Both the position numbers and the translations under genes were made by a program. Positions 12,870-25,079 of a stretch of DNA of 64,000 bases are shown in pieces. Source of the stretch: Solicoccozyma terricola (taxonomy: Eukaryota; Basidiomycota; Tremellomycetes; Filobasidiales; Piskurozymaceae); contig BCLD01000001.1 of the NCBI GenBank assembly GCA_001600875.1, forward strand, positions 2,344,788 to 2,408,787, written 5' to 3'. How positions within the stretch are numbered: position 1 is the stretch's first letter; each line of letters begins with the position of its first letter. The notes beneath the pieces are model-generated. The model was not told the origin of the DNA. It saw nothing but the letters and a program-made list of their open reading frames with translations, and searched no databases.

Positions 12870-15800
12870 GCAACGGGGAAGAGGAAAACGACTTTACTCG
12901 CCGCAACTCCATTACCATTCGGACGTCATCCACATCCAACGGATACATTCACTCTAACAGCGTTAATGACACCATCTAAACTTCTCATCGTCGGACTCAA
13001 ACCATCTCCAAGAACGTGGTTTAGAAAAATCAGACCGTCGGATGAAAGTCATATGGATGGTGGGAAAGGAGCAGCGGTTTGGCTGGCTGCGGGAATCAAC
13101 TCGCACGCTAGAGATCCCATACTCGCTTACTCCTGGGGTAGGACACTACGACTACTCGGCGTAAAAGTCATTGAAACGGTGTCCTCGTCCCCGTCCCAGT
13201 CCCAGTCCAAGGGTAATCTACCGAAATCACCGAATAGAGTCGAGTTTGTAGATGAGAAGAGTTGGCAGGCTGATGAACCGATTTTGGGATTGAACTGGTA
13301 TGGTTTGGATGTGAGTGTCTGTGATTTCCTTTCATGGCATGGAGCTTTTTTTTTTTTTTTTTCGGCACAAAATCCCCTACCAACGCTGAACAAGGTCATC
13401 ATTGGAACAGGGTCGACATCTTCTCGTCGTTTGCCGCTCTCGCATCCAACTTCTCCACTTGGCGACAATGACAGTCGTCGAGTCCACCCGAATGGATTCA
13501 GCCTTGCTCGCGTCAACTCGAAGTCGAGTGAACGGCAAAGCGGACGGATCAAGCGGAGGTGATCAGCAGGTGGTCGTATACAAAGGCAAGATATTCCTCT
13601 TGGTGCGTGAGCGAGCAGGGCCAATCAGGTGCCCAGACCATCCAACTGAACCCCTCCGCAATCTGTCACAGCAATCCCGCATGGTCATGGTGGGATCTCT
13701 CTTGCTATGGTCAGACCGACTGTTGGCGCTATGTCAAGCCGGCGACTTCCTCGGTGCTATACGTCTCGCCGTGGCATACTACACGGACGAAGCCCCAGGA
13801 AGTCGTATAGGCTTCCCGGACGACATGTCACAGCGTCAACGCACTATCGCCAACCGCATCGTTGAATTGATCCAGTCCTCCGTCAAATATTCATTCTCCG
13901 AAGACCGTGCAATCGATGGAACCTACGATTCACCGGATGGACGTGGCGTCGACTTGACGTCCACGTTCCAAGACCTCGCAGCGACGTCGATAGCGGCTTG
14001 CATGGCGATCGGTCGGATGGATCTAATATACGACCAAGTCTATGAGCGCTTCCTCGAGGCAGGCATTCACGGTATATTCTTGGACCAGCTACAGGACAGC
14101 CTAGTTGCCGGTCAACTACCGGATATCCCGCCAAGCATCGTTCAGGCCTTGATCAAACGACACGAAGATCAAGGCAAGTTCAAACTCGCAGAGATGATCA
14201 TATGGCATGTCTCTCCCATGTCGCTCGACATCAATCAGGCAATTCGGCTTTGCGAAAAGCACGGACTTTGGGACGCGCTCATCTATGTCTACAATCGGTG
14301 CCTCTTTGATTTCATCTCGCCTCTCAATCGGCTGATAGACCTCATCGCCGACATCCTGCGAAGCCGGGCAGATCGTTCGCAGACGGTCGACGACGATTTC
14401 GATGGCGATAGTAGCGACGTAGAGACGTTAGCTCCAGGGGCATACAAAGTCTACTCCTATCTCGAGCACATCCTCAGCGGCCACACTTACCCTGACAGCA
14501 AGGAGATGACACCCGCTTTGAAGGCCAATGCCTGCGGTGACATCTACGCAGCACTGTTCTCGGGCCATTACGACGTCGTAGAAGGTACATCAAATGGCGG
14601 CTTGGACACCCCCTATCCGCAATTGGGCACTCTGCTCAGATTCGACGCCGAGTCATTTCTACACGTCCTCGACCTCGCCTTTGAAGACTCTTACCTCAAC
14701 GGGTCTACGGACGGCCGGCTCATCAGCCGTCAAGTCGTGGTCAACATCCTCCTCGAGCTCGCTCAGACAGGTCGTCTTGCTACAGCCGACCGAGCATTCA
14801 TACACATCTTCGTCGCTCGCAACCTCCCCAAGTATCCACAATTCCTCTTTATTCCGCCGACAACCCTTCACAACATCCTCGTTGATCTCACACGGGATAA
14901 TGACCTCAGTACACGAGAGGATCGGGAGCTGGCAGTCGAATATCTGCTGTCAGCCTACACACCGCACGACATGGAGGCCCTGTATGACCTGTTCCACAAA
15001 GCGGGATTCTACCGGTTGCTTCGCTCCGCTTACCGGTCTGAACGTCGGTGGTCTCCGCTCATAAGCTCCTACGTCGATGACCCAGAAGTCGACCTGGACG
15101 TGATTCCTGCGGTTCGCGGTATCCTCGGAGAGGCCGCCGTCGGCGGAGTGATTCCGCGTGATGTCGTGGGCACTATCAGGACAGCCGTCCCTGCTTTCCT
15201 CGATATCGATATCCAGCAAACCGCCGTCCTATTACAAGATGCCGTGCCAGAGGTCCACGAGACGGCACTCCATGTGCTGGCAGGGTCTCCACACAAGCAG
15301 CTGGCCTATCTCCGAGCGCTCCTGCAGCCGTCAGAAGAGGCTGCTCACTCTGAAGGAGGGCCTGAAGCAGTCGCAAAGGACTTGAGGCAGCAATACCTCG
15401 AGCTGCTCATCACGCAAGCGCCAGACGACGTAATTCCATACCTGGACGTGCGCGGCTCGGTCTTTTTCGACTTGACGCAGATTCAGCAATTATGCCAGAG
15501 TCGAAAATGCCCAGAAGGTCGAATATGGTCGCTGGAGAAAGGAAACCACGTCAAAGAGGCCTTCAAGGTGGTGACGGAGACCCTGGAGCAGCAATCGCTA
15601 GCCTTGTTGCGGGATGGTTCTGATCTCGAGAGCGCACTTCAAGTCATGGAGTCTGTCGTACGCCTTGCGATTCGCATTTGTCGTGAGCGCGAAGCCAAGG
15701 AAACGGAATCAACTGACCTGTCGCTTGAAGAGATGTGGTATCAGCTTCTTCGAGACTGCCTTGCCACGCTTTACGTGTTGGATTCGAACAAGTCGGCGGA

Positions 15801-16272
15801 ATCGTCGCCTGTCGCATCAAACACTCTCCGCCTGCTGATGCAAGAGACCCTCAGCAGTCTCATGACGGCGACAACCGCTCGGAGTAGAGCATTCCCGCAA
15901 CTCTTCAAGCGACTCGTCGACTCGACATTGGACGAGTCCAGCGTGTCATCCAGCCGCGCTTACGCACAATTTCGGACTATTCTTACGGGCATGCTAGAGT
16001 CATACGCTGGCGAACGGGATACCTTGGAATTGACCAATAAACTTGTCTTAGCGGACCTATTCGAGTGTATCAAGGAACTCCAATCCAAGAGGCAGGCTGG
16101 CTGGAGACCGCAGGTGTCATCTTGCGCGACGTGTCAAAAGGAAATCATGGTCGATGTGACGCTAGCTAGGAAGAAGCCGACAGCGAATGGACCGCCCGTT
16201 CAGGTCATGTTGTACGGTTCAGGGGAGATGGGCCATGTCGATTGTTTATACACGACTGCGGCGAGGGCATAG
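10928..16272 (+). CDS. VPS8: Vacuolar protein sorting protein 8, CORVET tether subunit
   Basis: Subunit of the CORVET complex, which binds Vps21/Rab5 and tethers endosomes. Exons 10928-11482, 11576-11726, 11800-12390, 12490-13310 and 13411-16272 join to 1659 residues, near the size of filamentous-fungal Vps8. The first ~430 residues are low complexity (poly-Asp, GMGMGMGM, Gly and Ala runs). A WD-type beta-propeller follows (AVTALSISPDQTYIAVGHATG, then VSGDSFGRAFWWSLGK). A long alpha-solenoid then runs through QRTIANRIVELIQSSVKYSF, DLIYDQVYERFLEAGIHGIF and LCEKHGLWDALIYVYNRC. The C-terminus has CATCQKEI and a later HVDC, what remains of the RING region; several zinc ligands of a full RING-H2 are not seen. 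Intron 2's donor (gtaaat at 11727) is the least certain junction. An ACG-repeat in exon 4 encodes nine Thr followed by Ala. Confidence 0.9.
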
Positions 16273-16324
16273 GTGTCAAACAGATGGAAAATATACATGC
16301 ATACAACAAGAGATTGAATCGGCC

Positions 16325-19300
16325 TTATGAATCTCCTCGGATAGCAAACGATACCAGCCGTCTAAAGTCGCCGAAAGGCTTGGGGGTGTCCGTACGGGCA
16401 GGCGTGCTGATTCCGGATCCCCGTTCCCCTCGCGCAAGACCTGGAAGCGTTCCAGACGTTGGCGAGAGAAGGTAGCTGTTGGGGGAAAGCGGAGACATGG
16501 CACTATTGAGCTTGTCTGGATCCATATCCAGCCCGGTCAAAAAGGAGGTGTCCGCTAGGCCATCCTGGGTCGACGTGACTGAAAGGAAGATGTCGAGGAG
16601 TTTTTGCTGATTATTCCGAGGAGTCCCCTTGAGATCAAGGATCTGGGAAAGGCATCGTCAGAGTGTGGAAGGGAGAAATGTGGCGAAACCTCTGTCACCT
16701 TCTGAAAGTTGCTAAAACTCTTGTCGTTGATCAACAAGCAATAGTTTTGCACGAAGCCTAGTAGAGCAATATTTCCCATCAGAACTCTGAAGTACGCCAC
16801 GATTTAGGGAAACTCACCCTCAGGCGGATCCTGCGAGAGAGACCAGAGTGCTGGAAGTCAGTATGATAGATTTGACACTTTTAGGACTCGTATTACCTCG
16901 GGGGCGAGGACAACTTTCAGCATCGTTTCAATTTGTCCGGTTGCTTTCAGAACGAGACGGGAGTAGCTGTGATGAATATATTAGATCAGGTAGCAAATGA
17001 TGAGCTCGCGGCAACTCACCTATCGTTGTTAAATTCGGCAGATGGATCCGGTAGTTCCAGCAAGCAACTTTTGACGGCCTGCACGTCAAGGAGAATTTGC
17101 TCTGCGCCTACGGTCTTCAGGGGCCGACTTTTGACGACTGCGCCAGTGAATCGAGTAATCACTAAACTGCGAAAGTCTCTGGGCCGTCAGCCACGCATCC
17201 AGAATCCCACCAGCAGACTCGCTCACCCTACTGCCTTGTCGGAAAAGCTCCGTACATATTTCTTAAGCTCTATCCGCTCTCGAACCACCTCCGCAACCGT
17301 CTTGATGGACCCGACCAAGTCAACAACGTAGGCGGATCTCCCGCTAACGTTTTCAATATTCATCCAGGGTGTCTTGAGCATAGCCGCCAGGGATGGTTCG
17401 CACGCATTCTCCAATTCTTTGAGAAGAACGACGAGACATGCGGAGACGACTCTGTGTGGTGGCGAGAAGGTCAGTTACCTTTGTCTGAGGTCAGAGCGAC
17501 CCGTTGGACCGCGACCGCTGGACCTTACCCAACAAACAGATCTCTCTCGCTCTGCAACGAGACCTTGTCCTGCAGATCCTCGTCGATCAGACCTTTCAGC
17601 TTGTCCTCGAGCTGAGCCCGTGCGCTAAATAAGTAAACGCCGGGATTTGGTGACCGCCGCCAGACACTTACTTGTGAACCTGTTGTCATACAGTAATCAG
17701 CTGTGTTCAACGTTAGGCACGCATTGCGGACTTCTTGAAGGTTCGGTCGGCCCTCCAAAGATCTCCGGCTTTCAATACGTTGACTGTGAGGGAGGTTAAC
17801 CGATTGGAATCAGGCTTGATGTATGGGGAATATATCTATCAGATCTCACGTCGCCTTCATGCTAGCAATAAGGACATCATCTAGAGGCGATCACGTTAGT
17901 GGCGGGAGGGCCATCGGACCACCTAATCCACATACCAGAGTACACTCTCAGCCACTTTTTGAAGACGGTAGCTAAGTCAGCCATTCCCTTGCCCGTAGTA
18001 TATCGGCTGCATTGATCCAACGTCTGTCCATAAAAGTAGAAGAGCTCGGTTGAAGATGGCAAGACCGTGATTGCTGTCTCGGACTCTTGCATTCCTTCTA
18101 TTGAAGATCGCGATTTGGACCCTCGATAAGCTGAAAGCATGTCTTCAAGGGCTCTGAAGGGTATCACATGATCAGATTGCTGCCGTTAAGGTGAATCCAA
18201 TTTGTTATGGTTTTCACTCACTTGTCCTGCGCATCCACAAAGACAGTGAAATACGGCTCGAAGATTTCGGAGAGCGTCTGACCTGCTGCATCGCTTTGTG
18301 ACAGCATGGGAAGATTTTTACACAGGTCTCGTGCCTACGACCGAGTGATAAAATGCGTCAGATTGTGCGATCATCTCGCGCTTTACTCTTCACTTACAGG
18401 CATCTTGAAACGCCGAGACATGGACGTCTCCCATTCTGTTGTGGCTTGCCATGCTTCCAGGAGATTATTAACGGCGGGTTTCGTCTTTGCGAGCGCATTG
18501 GTAAGATCGCCTCTGTGTCAAAAGGTCTGTAAGTGAAATGGAATCCGTATTGACGCGCACGCCGGCGCACGACGCACCTCGTCGTCTCAATAAACTTGGA
18601 TGTCAAAACCCTAGCAGTCTCCCATGACTCTGGGAATATGTGATCTTTCTCTTCATCATAGCTCTTCAGTAGACGACGGAACCAAGCGTATCTCCTAGCT
18701 GTGTTATCGAGTTGTCCCGCCTCTCCTGTCGAGAAGATCTTGCGATAGTCTCTCAGTTCGACGGAAACATACCGCTCAATGATATGATTGCTGTCATGTC
18801 ATATCTGACATCAGCCATCGACGATGCGACCGGACGCAATCGAGTCAACGCCCACCGATAATCCGCTCCTAGTACATCTACAACCAAGCATGCCTCCTTC
18901 ATGACCTCCAGATCCGGAGGTCTGTTCGGATCAGGAGCGAAGCTATCCTCTCACGAGAATGTCAGTTGAGTGTACCCATGTACGAGACGTCCAAAAGCTC
19001 ACTAAGACTCCAACTCCTTGCTTATAGATTCTTTGATCTTGGCTTGATAATCCATCGTGGTTTTGAAAACTTGTGCAACCGGAGGGTTGGTGGTGAGTGC
19101 GCGAAGAGGGGCTGAGAGTTGATTGACGGCCTGGAAAGTGGGATTGGGATCTCATGGTCGTGTAAGCATCTGCAGACCATGTGATTGAAAGGTACTCACC
19201 GATAGCGAATTGGCGATATCTCGATACCGCTTAGTTGGCAGCAGCTCCTCCAATTGATCATGCGCTTGAACTGTCACCCCGATCGCATCAGTGATGCGAA

Positions 19301-19913
19301 CTGTTTCTCAAAGTAGTGATCATGCAGACGCACTCAACATAGTCCACCGTTTCGCAGTCGTCATGGTGAGCGTCAGGTTCCGTTTCGCAACATCCAACCG
19401 TTGAATGTCTTTAGTAATCGCTTTCACTATCGCTTCTGCTTCTGATGCCTTCTCTCGGATTAAGGTGATTTGGGATATCAGTTCCTGTGATCCGCAAGGG
19501 TGGTTTTGTCAGTTTGAGCACTAGGGAATCCTTCATTATTCAAGGGCCGCACGAACGCCAATGAGATTTTGTATCAACTGCATTCTCTCGGGATCTTGAT
19601 CTCTTTCCAGCTCAGATTTGAGAAGAGCGATTTCGTCACGCAGGTCCATTATCTCGAGCTCGAGCATGGCCTGTATACGAGGGATGTCGGCGAGGGATTG
19701 AACTGGTCGATTTGGTAACCCAAGGATATTTTGACGACTGTCAGCGAGAGACAAGAGCCGTTGGCCAAGGGCGAACCACTCACCATCCGGGAGGAGCTTC
19801 TGCAACCTCTCCATCGGCTGTTCCATCACGTCTGCTACCAGCTCGACACCAAGCTCCCCTCGACCTGCATCGTACTGCGCGAGGAGACTGGTGATATCCT
19901 CTAGATCATCCAT
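16325..19913 (-). CDS. VPS53: GARP complex subunit Vps53
   Basis: Component of the Golgi-associated retrograde protein tether at the trans-Golgi network. The gene is broken by at least ten short introns on the minus strand. Diagnostic exons are a coiled-coil N-terminal part (LRDEIALLKSELERDQDPER near 19600), LIREKASEAEAIVKAITKDI continuing into QRLDVAKRNLTLTMTTAKRW (about 19350-19480), YVSVELRDYRKIF with GQLDNTARRYAWFRRLLKSY (about 18660-18770), and a C-terminal part containing NYCLLINDKSFSNFQK then LDLKGTPRNNQQKLLDIFLS. This order matches Vps53 throughout. The stop at 16325-16327 is 52 bases from the VPS8 stop. The start is uncertain: ATG at 19913 (MDDLEDITSLL) is used, and the first 60 residues do not match the family well. 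One intron near 19550 appears to use a weak donor (gttcgt). Confidence 0.85.
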
Positions 19914-21103
19914 GATGTGCGAGGTGATGTGCTGCTGCGTAGGCGGACATGGTCTATGTGGAGGTTGATGCTGAAGAGGTGTGGCATGGTGACTCACACG
20001 GAGATTAGGTCACGCATGTCCGTGTCCGTCTCCGCCACCCCGCCACCGAACATCCGAAGTAAGCACCCATAGAGGAACAAATTATTCTCGCCAAGCTCTT
20101 TCAAGAGCTTCCCGAATTCAATGCTGGATCTCCCACAAACCATAGAGTGTACGAGAAATTGCAACATTCCTAGGTCGACATGCTTGGGTATGCTTAGCAT
20201 TCATTGTACCAGCCAGCGTAGTGGTAAAACGTTGGATTTCCTCCTTTGTAAACGGGGGCTTAAGCTGAGGTTCAACACTTCCCAATCAATCAAGCACTCG
20301 TCACCATCATCCACAAAACAAGTTTGGCAATTTTTTCTAATCGCTTGCCTCTCACTCGTCCCAACTCCTCGCTCGCCGTGAACATGGTCTCCATCAACCC
20401 CTCTCGATCTCCTCTCTGCAAGGCATACATCCGTTCACCCAATTCCACGGATCCATACGTAATTGTACACTGTCCATCTCCTGCCACCCGACCTCCCAAG
20501 CTTTCCGTGTCATGCGAGGCCTTTCCCTCAGGATGCCGTCAAGTCCAATACTGTGCGAGGCATTGGTGTTTTAATTGCGCTGTGGCCAGTGGAACGAACG
20601 GGAAGGTGGTTGGAAAGAAAGAGGCGGATGGAGAGGTCGGGAAGCAGGGGCAGTAGACGGAAGGGGTCCCTAATCCTCGAAAGCTACGTGTGGCCACTTT
20701 ATCTTGATTAGTACATGCATTGCGAGTACGTGCATTACGTGATCGCTAGCGGCGATGGGCTTCGCTGTGCAGTTATTTTGAGAGGTGACATTACCCTTTC
20801 AGACTAACTTCCAACCCATCGTCTTCGACGGAGGGGCGACTTCCGTCGTGTTTATAATGCATTCGTTCCTTTGTCCTGACTGGAATTCGCTTAGACAGAC
20901 CTGCTTGCTCCATCAGTCGGATTGATTTCAGGTTGGCCGTAGTCTCCTTGGTATTCCCCTCGATCAACCAGCTCAGCAGGTGTACTCTAGTACTCTGCGA
21001 TCTCTGACATGCGAGTTCAATGCATGTATGCATACAGTACAATGATGTACATACAGTCCGATGAATGTAATCCCCTTCGGTGATGGACATCGAAGTCTAA
21101 CTT
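19914..21103. other. Region of unassigned open frames upstream of VPS53
   Basis: About 1.2 kb between the VPS53 start and the KRE6 stop, both on the minus strand. Three minus-strand stretches look more coding-like than expected by chance but match no family I know: 20499-20290 (contains YALQRGDREGLMETMFTASE), about 20265-20150 (LKPPFTKEEIQRFTTTLAGT) and 20200-19994 (FGKLLKELGENNLFLYGCLL). They are in different frames, and I found no convincing GT..AG set to join them. They may be exons of a small unrecognised gene or an alternative VPS53 5' end. The 20700-21100 portion shows nothing. Confidence 0.3.
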
Positions 21104-24100
21104 TTAACAAGTGTGCTGTAAGGGGCATTGACGGAAGATCAGCACGAGAAAGTGCGATGCCAAGGGAAAGGACTCACCGTCAAATTGTTCTTGGGTTCAG
21201 CTACTCCTCCAGATGCTTCCATCCACGTAGTCTACCCGTCACCACCCATCAGATTCGTATACGATGACAGACCAGCGAGCAACACTCACGATATTAGGGT
21301 TGTTGTATTCCTCTGGGTATCGATCGATATAGGCGGCGGTAGGCATGTTTGGAGGATCGCAGCCGATGTTCTTTGCGGTGGGGTCCTCTACGTGGGTGTA
21401 TGGGTCGACGATCAGCTAGCCGAGACGCTGCGAGTGATTGCTCGAGACGTACGGTATACCCGAACATAGTCGACCAGCATTCTGCGTTTGAAACCAGTCG
21501 TTAGTTGCGATGTAGTAAGGGTCATGAAGTAAACTCACGTCACTGGCCACAACGATTCCAGACCGATGTAACTGTCGAATTCGTGTATCAGTTTCCCGTC
21601 CACTGGCACTGAGCGCCATTATATCACTCACTCGACGGCCCCGAAATTCTCACTGATTCCAACATTGACGATAATATACATTGGCTCATCGGGGACATGC
21701 CGTTGTCCAACCTCGCTCTCCGCATTCGGAGCCATGGCGGCACCTCGAACAGTCCACGCTTTCTTGGCGTTGCTGACCCATGTAATGTAGCCGTTGCTGA
21801 AAGCCAGGGAGAGGGGGGGGGGGGGCGTGTCAGTATGGTATTGGAATCCGGCGGTTTGACGACAACTCACTCCCCGGGTGAGTACTCGAACCCATATTTC
21901 GAGAAGCAGCCGGTGTTTCCAGTACTGCATTGGACTCGAGTCTGTCAGAAGCATGGGGGGGTGGCACGCGTACTCGCTGCTCACTAGCAATTCTGATTAG
22001 TCCTGCTCAAACCCGAAGTACTTTGCTGATAAGCGCCACCTGGTGCGTTGAAGCGATGAGGTCTGTCAGTCGACGACATCGCCAGAAAACCAACCGTGCC
22101 CACTCACCCAGGTACGTATTCAACGCTGTGGTAGAGTCATCGTAAATCGTATACGTGCTGCTGGTATTGACAAAGTTGTAGTACGGATTAAAGGGAGCCC
22201 ACTGCGCGGACTGGGAAACATGGCCGGTTAAAGTGGTCGAGTCCACCTGGGCCTCAAACAAGTCGATCTCCGGTGCCGCTCTGCCGACCCATGTTCCATC
22301 CGGATTCTTGGGTCCTGGGTGGGTGTCATCGGATGGACAAGTGCAACGTGAGAGTCGTTGACCGGGCAGGTAAGAGAGCTCGTAGTTGTATTGGGCGTTT
22401 CCGGAACTGGAAGCGATGTCGGGTAGGCCTGTGTGCGCANCTCATTAGATACGTATAGACGACTACTCCAAATTTGAACCCACCATTCAACGTCTGGTTC
22501 TGCAGCGTGCCCAAATCACACTCATTGTAACTGTACGGCCATAATCCGTCTAATGTCCCGCCATACCCTGCTCTTCCTAGGTTGCCCATCGCCCAGACGG
22601 CGGGCCACAATCCGTACACGTCGCTCTTTCCAGGCAAGCTCAAGCTGACCTCGACGTATCCGCCGGTGAAGCAAAACTTGTTCCAAGTGTTCATCATTCC
22701 TCCCATGTAGTTGAGGCCGTGGTTTTTGATGTTGGACAGGGTGACAACGAGAGATCCATTGGCGGTGGTCAGTTGTTGAGGGTCATACCATTCGAGATTG
22801 TTCGTCGCCCAGTAATGCAGGTCCGCCGCCTCCCAGTAGGGATCGTCTCCCGGGTAGAACGTCCGACCGGGCGTGTTGAACTCGTCGGAGAATACGAGAT
22901 CCCATGCGTTTCCCGTTTCCAACGACGTCCATGTGTAGGCATCCCGAGGTGTATCATTGTCGATCAATCCAAAGTTTCCAATCGTAGCGGGAATCTGCCC
23001 CGTTGCGTTGATCCCTCCGATATTGAATCCAGTCTTGTGAGCACTCCCTAGATCGGAAACTCCTGTAATGATCGGGTACCCAGCGAACAACGTGACCAGA
23101 CTGACAATCATAATGACTAGACAGCCGAGATTCTTGACTCCTCTGAAGGTAAACAGCGTTCCACCAGAATATGTCGATCTGGAAGTCTTTTTCTCGTCGG
23201 GATCATGCAACGAGTCGTCCGCTTCAGGTCCGTACGCGTATTGGTCCAAGTCCATCGGGAGGGAATACATCCCACCTAGTCCAACGTAACCAGGGACGTT
23301 CATTTCTCTCCCCATAGCTAACCTTGAATCGGAGGAGACAAGGGACGCCATGGAATCCAACGCTTTCATCTGATAATTCCCATCCTCTTCATCGTCCTCT
23401 TTGCCGCTACTAGTCTGCTCCCTCCCTCCCCATCCGTTTCTCGCGCCAAACGGAACGTCCGAGGCGAAGCTCGGTGCGGGGGATACCGTTCGACTGGAAA
23501 ACGCACTAAAGTTCCCACTGTTACCCACATCGAGGTACGAATCCCTGGATAATGTTGGGACGAGGAGGTTACCGTTCCCTGATGGGTTCCCGACGTTATA
23601 AGGTGGGTAAACTGGATCCGTAGTGTAACTAGGCGCAGAAGAGATGATTGACGTGCGAGATCGTGACCTTGCATTATCGAGGTATATTTCTTCCTCTGTC
23701 CCGCCCATTAAACCAGTCACCCGTCCTCTTTGTCTCGGCGTTTCATCCTCTTCTTTCCCCTTCCCTTTCCCCTTTGCAGAGGAGGATAACACTGGTGTTC
23801 GTGGGGAATTGGCTGGCTTTATCGGATATCCACGTTCGTCGTAACCTGATTGCAAGAATCCGCTGGTTGATGAGGGTGGAATCGGGGATCTACTATTTGG
23901 TTTGTTCTTTCCTTGAGTGTCGGATGTGGACGCAAATGGCCCAACGTCTCCCGTACCATTTAACATCCCTACACTCCGCATCTCAACCACACTCTCCCTT
24001 CCCCCCGTCCGAGGTCCCAACCTTGACGGATAGAGATCCTTTTCATTTTTTAATTTCCCCACCGCCGCGGCACCACCTCTAACATCATCTTGTTGACCTG

Positions 24101-24374
24101 GTGATAATGAGATATCACGCGGAGATGGAATTCTAGCTCGTAGTGATGAGAAGCCCTGAGAAAGTGCATTGAGGATTGGAGAGCGTGCGGTGGAGGTCGA
24201 GGTGGATGTCGATGTGGATGCAGGTGGTGGAGGAGGAGGTAAGAGTTTTTCGACTGGTGGTTCGGTAGAGGGTTGCTGTGCAGGGGGAAGATTGTTTGAC
24301 AAGGAAGGGGGACGTGATGGTGAAGGAGACGGGTTGACTCGTCTTGTGGACGTGAGGTTACGAGAGGATGGCAT
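21104..24374 (-). CDS. KRE6: Beta-glucan synthesis-associated transglycosidase, KRE6/SKN1 family (GH16)
   Basis: Type II membrane protein needed for cell-wall beta-1,6-glucan. The long first exon (24374 to about 22485) has a ~400-residue disordered, Ser/Pro-rich cytosolic part. A transmembrane anchor (LGCLVIMIVSLVTLFAGYPI) follows, then the lumenal glycosidase: VFSDEFNTPGRTFYPGDDPY, the KNHGLNYMGGMMNTWNKFCF region and GLWPAVWAMGNLGRAGYGG. After an intron holding the only ambiguous base of the window, the next exon carries the GH16 catalytic signature APEIDLFEAQ (E-x-D-x-x-E). Further short exons give SKYGFEYSPG and the NGYITW region. The last exon (21115-21104) is only HTC and stop, consistent with the family's habit of ending in Cys. 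Intron phases checked at the catalytic exon and at the 3' end agree. At least eight introns lie in the 3' half; the 5' half has none. Confidence 0.92.
21813..21825. repeat. 13-base poly-G (poly-C in the KRE6 intron)
   Basis: Sense-strand C run in a KRE6 intron. It ends about 15 bases before the acceptor CTTTCAG of the exon coding for NGYITW. Confidence 0.8.
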
Positions 24375-25079
24375 GGTCGATCAGTCAGGGTGTGTGGCGA
24401 GGGGGAATTGATGAGGGTATATGGACCAAGATGAACGGATGAACGGTGTTTCCAACAGACGTGGTTCCGGTGTTGGTCTGTCCTAGGTAGAGAACGTTCC
24501 CAAAGCGACCTCCGACCTGGGATTTCCCTGGACTTTGATGGATCGATGCTAGTCCAGACGAATGGATAACCCTACCGAACGGCTCTGCTCTGCGATATCG
24601 CTGTTGTTGCTGGTGTCAGGTGGAACTTCATTTGCGCACTTTTGACACACTCGCTCTCGCTGCTAGCGTCTGTTGCTGGGAAAAGCTGGGCTAAATCAAT
24701 CTAAACGTGGAGAAATACGTCCGAGACCACCTTCCATCAGTAGTACGCGACGCGTTGTCGCCACCCGGCGTGGGTGTCCCTGAGAACTCTACGACTCGGT
24801 GGATGTCGAGGTGGGGAACAGGATATGGTGATATGGTGATAGGACGATGAGAGGACGATAGCTCAGGAACAGGACAGCGGGTGGCGATGATGGTGTCTGC
24901 GCTCGATCCTCGCTGCTGGTGCCACGCGGTGTATGTGCCGTCGAGGGAGGTTCGATCTGCCCCTGAGGGCACCACCACAGCGAACAATGGGGTCCGGCCA
25001 CACCGTCGCATCACATCCTCCCAACCACCACCACCTCCTCCTCCTACTCCTACTCCTCCTCCTCCTCCTCGCTATCACC
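24375..25079. other. Divergent promoter region, KRE6 / large low-complexity gene
   Basis: About 700 bases between two divergent starts. No gene or repeat recognised. The 25020-25080 stretch is a (CCT/ACC)-rich simple sequence and could be part of the leader or of an upstream exon of the following gene. Confidence 0.5.

Noticed and set aside
20205..20290. tRNA-like sequence: a box-A-like CAGCGTAGTGG, a GCGT...ACGT D-arm and a GGTTCAAC T-loop-like element
   Set aside because: No acceptor stem can be formed between the two ends, the anticodon arm does not pair with a 7-base loop, and the reverse strand reads as a plausible coding segment (LKPPFTKEEIQRFTTTLAGT).
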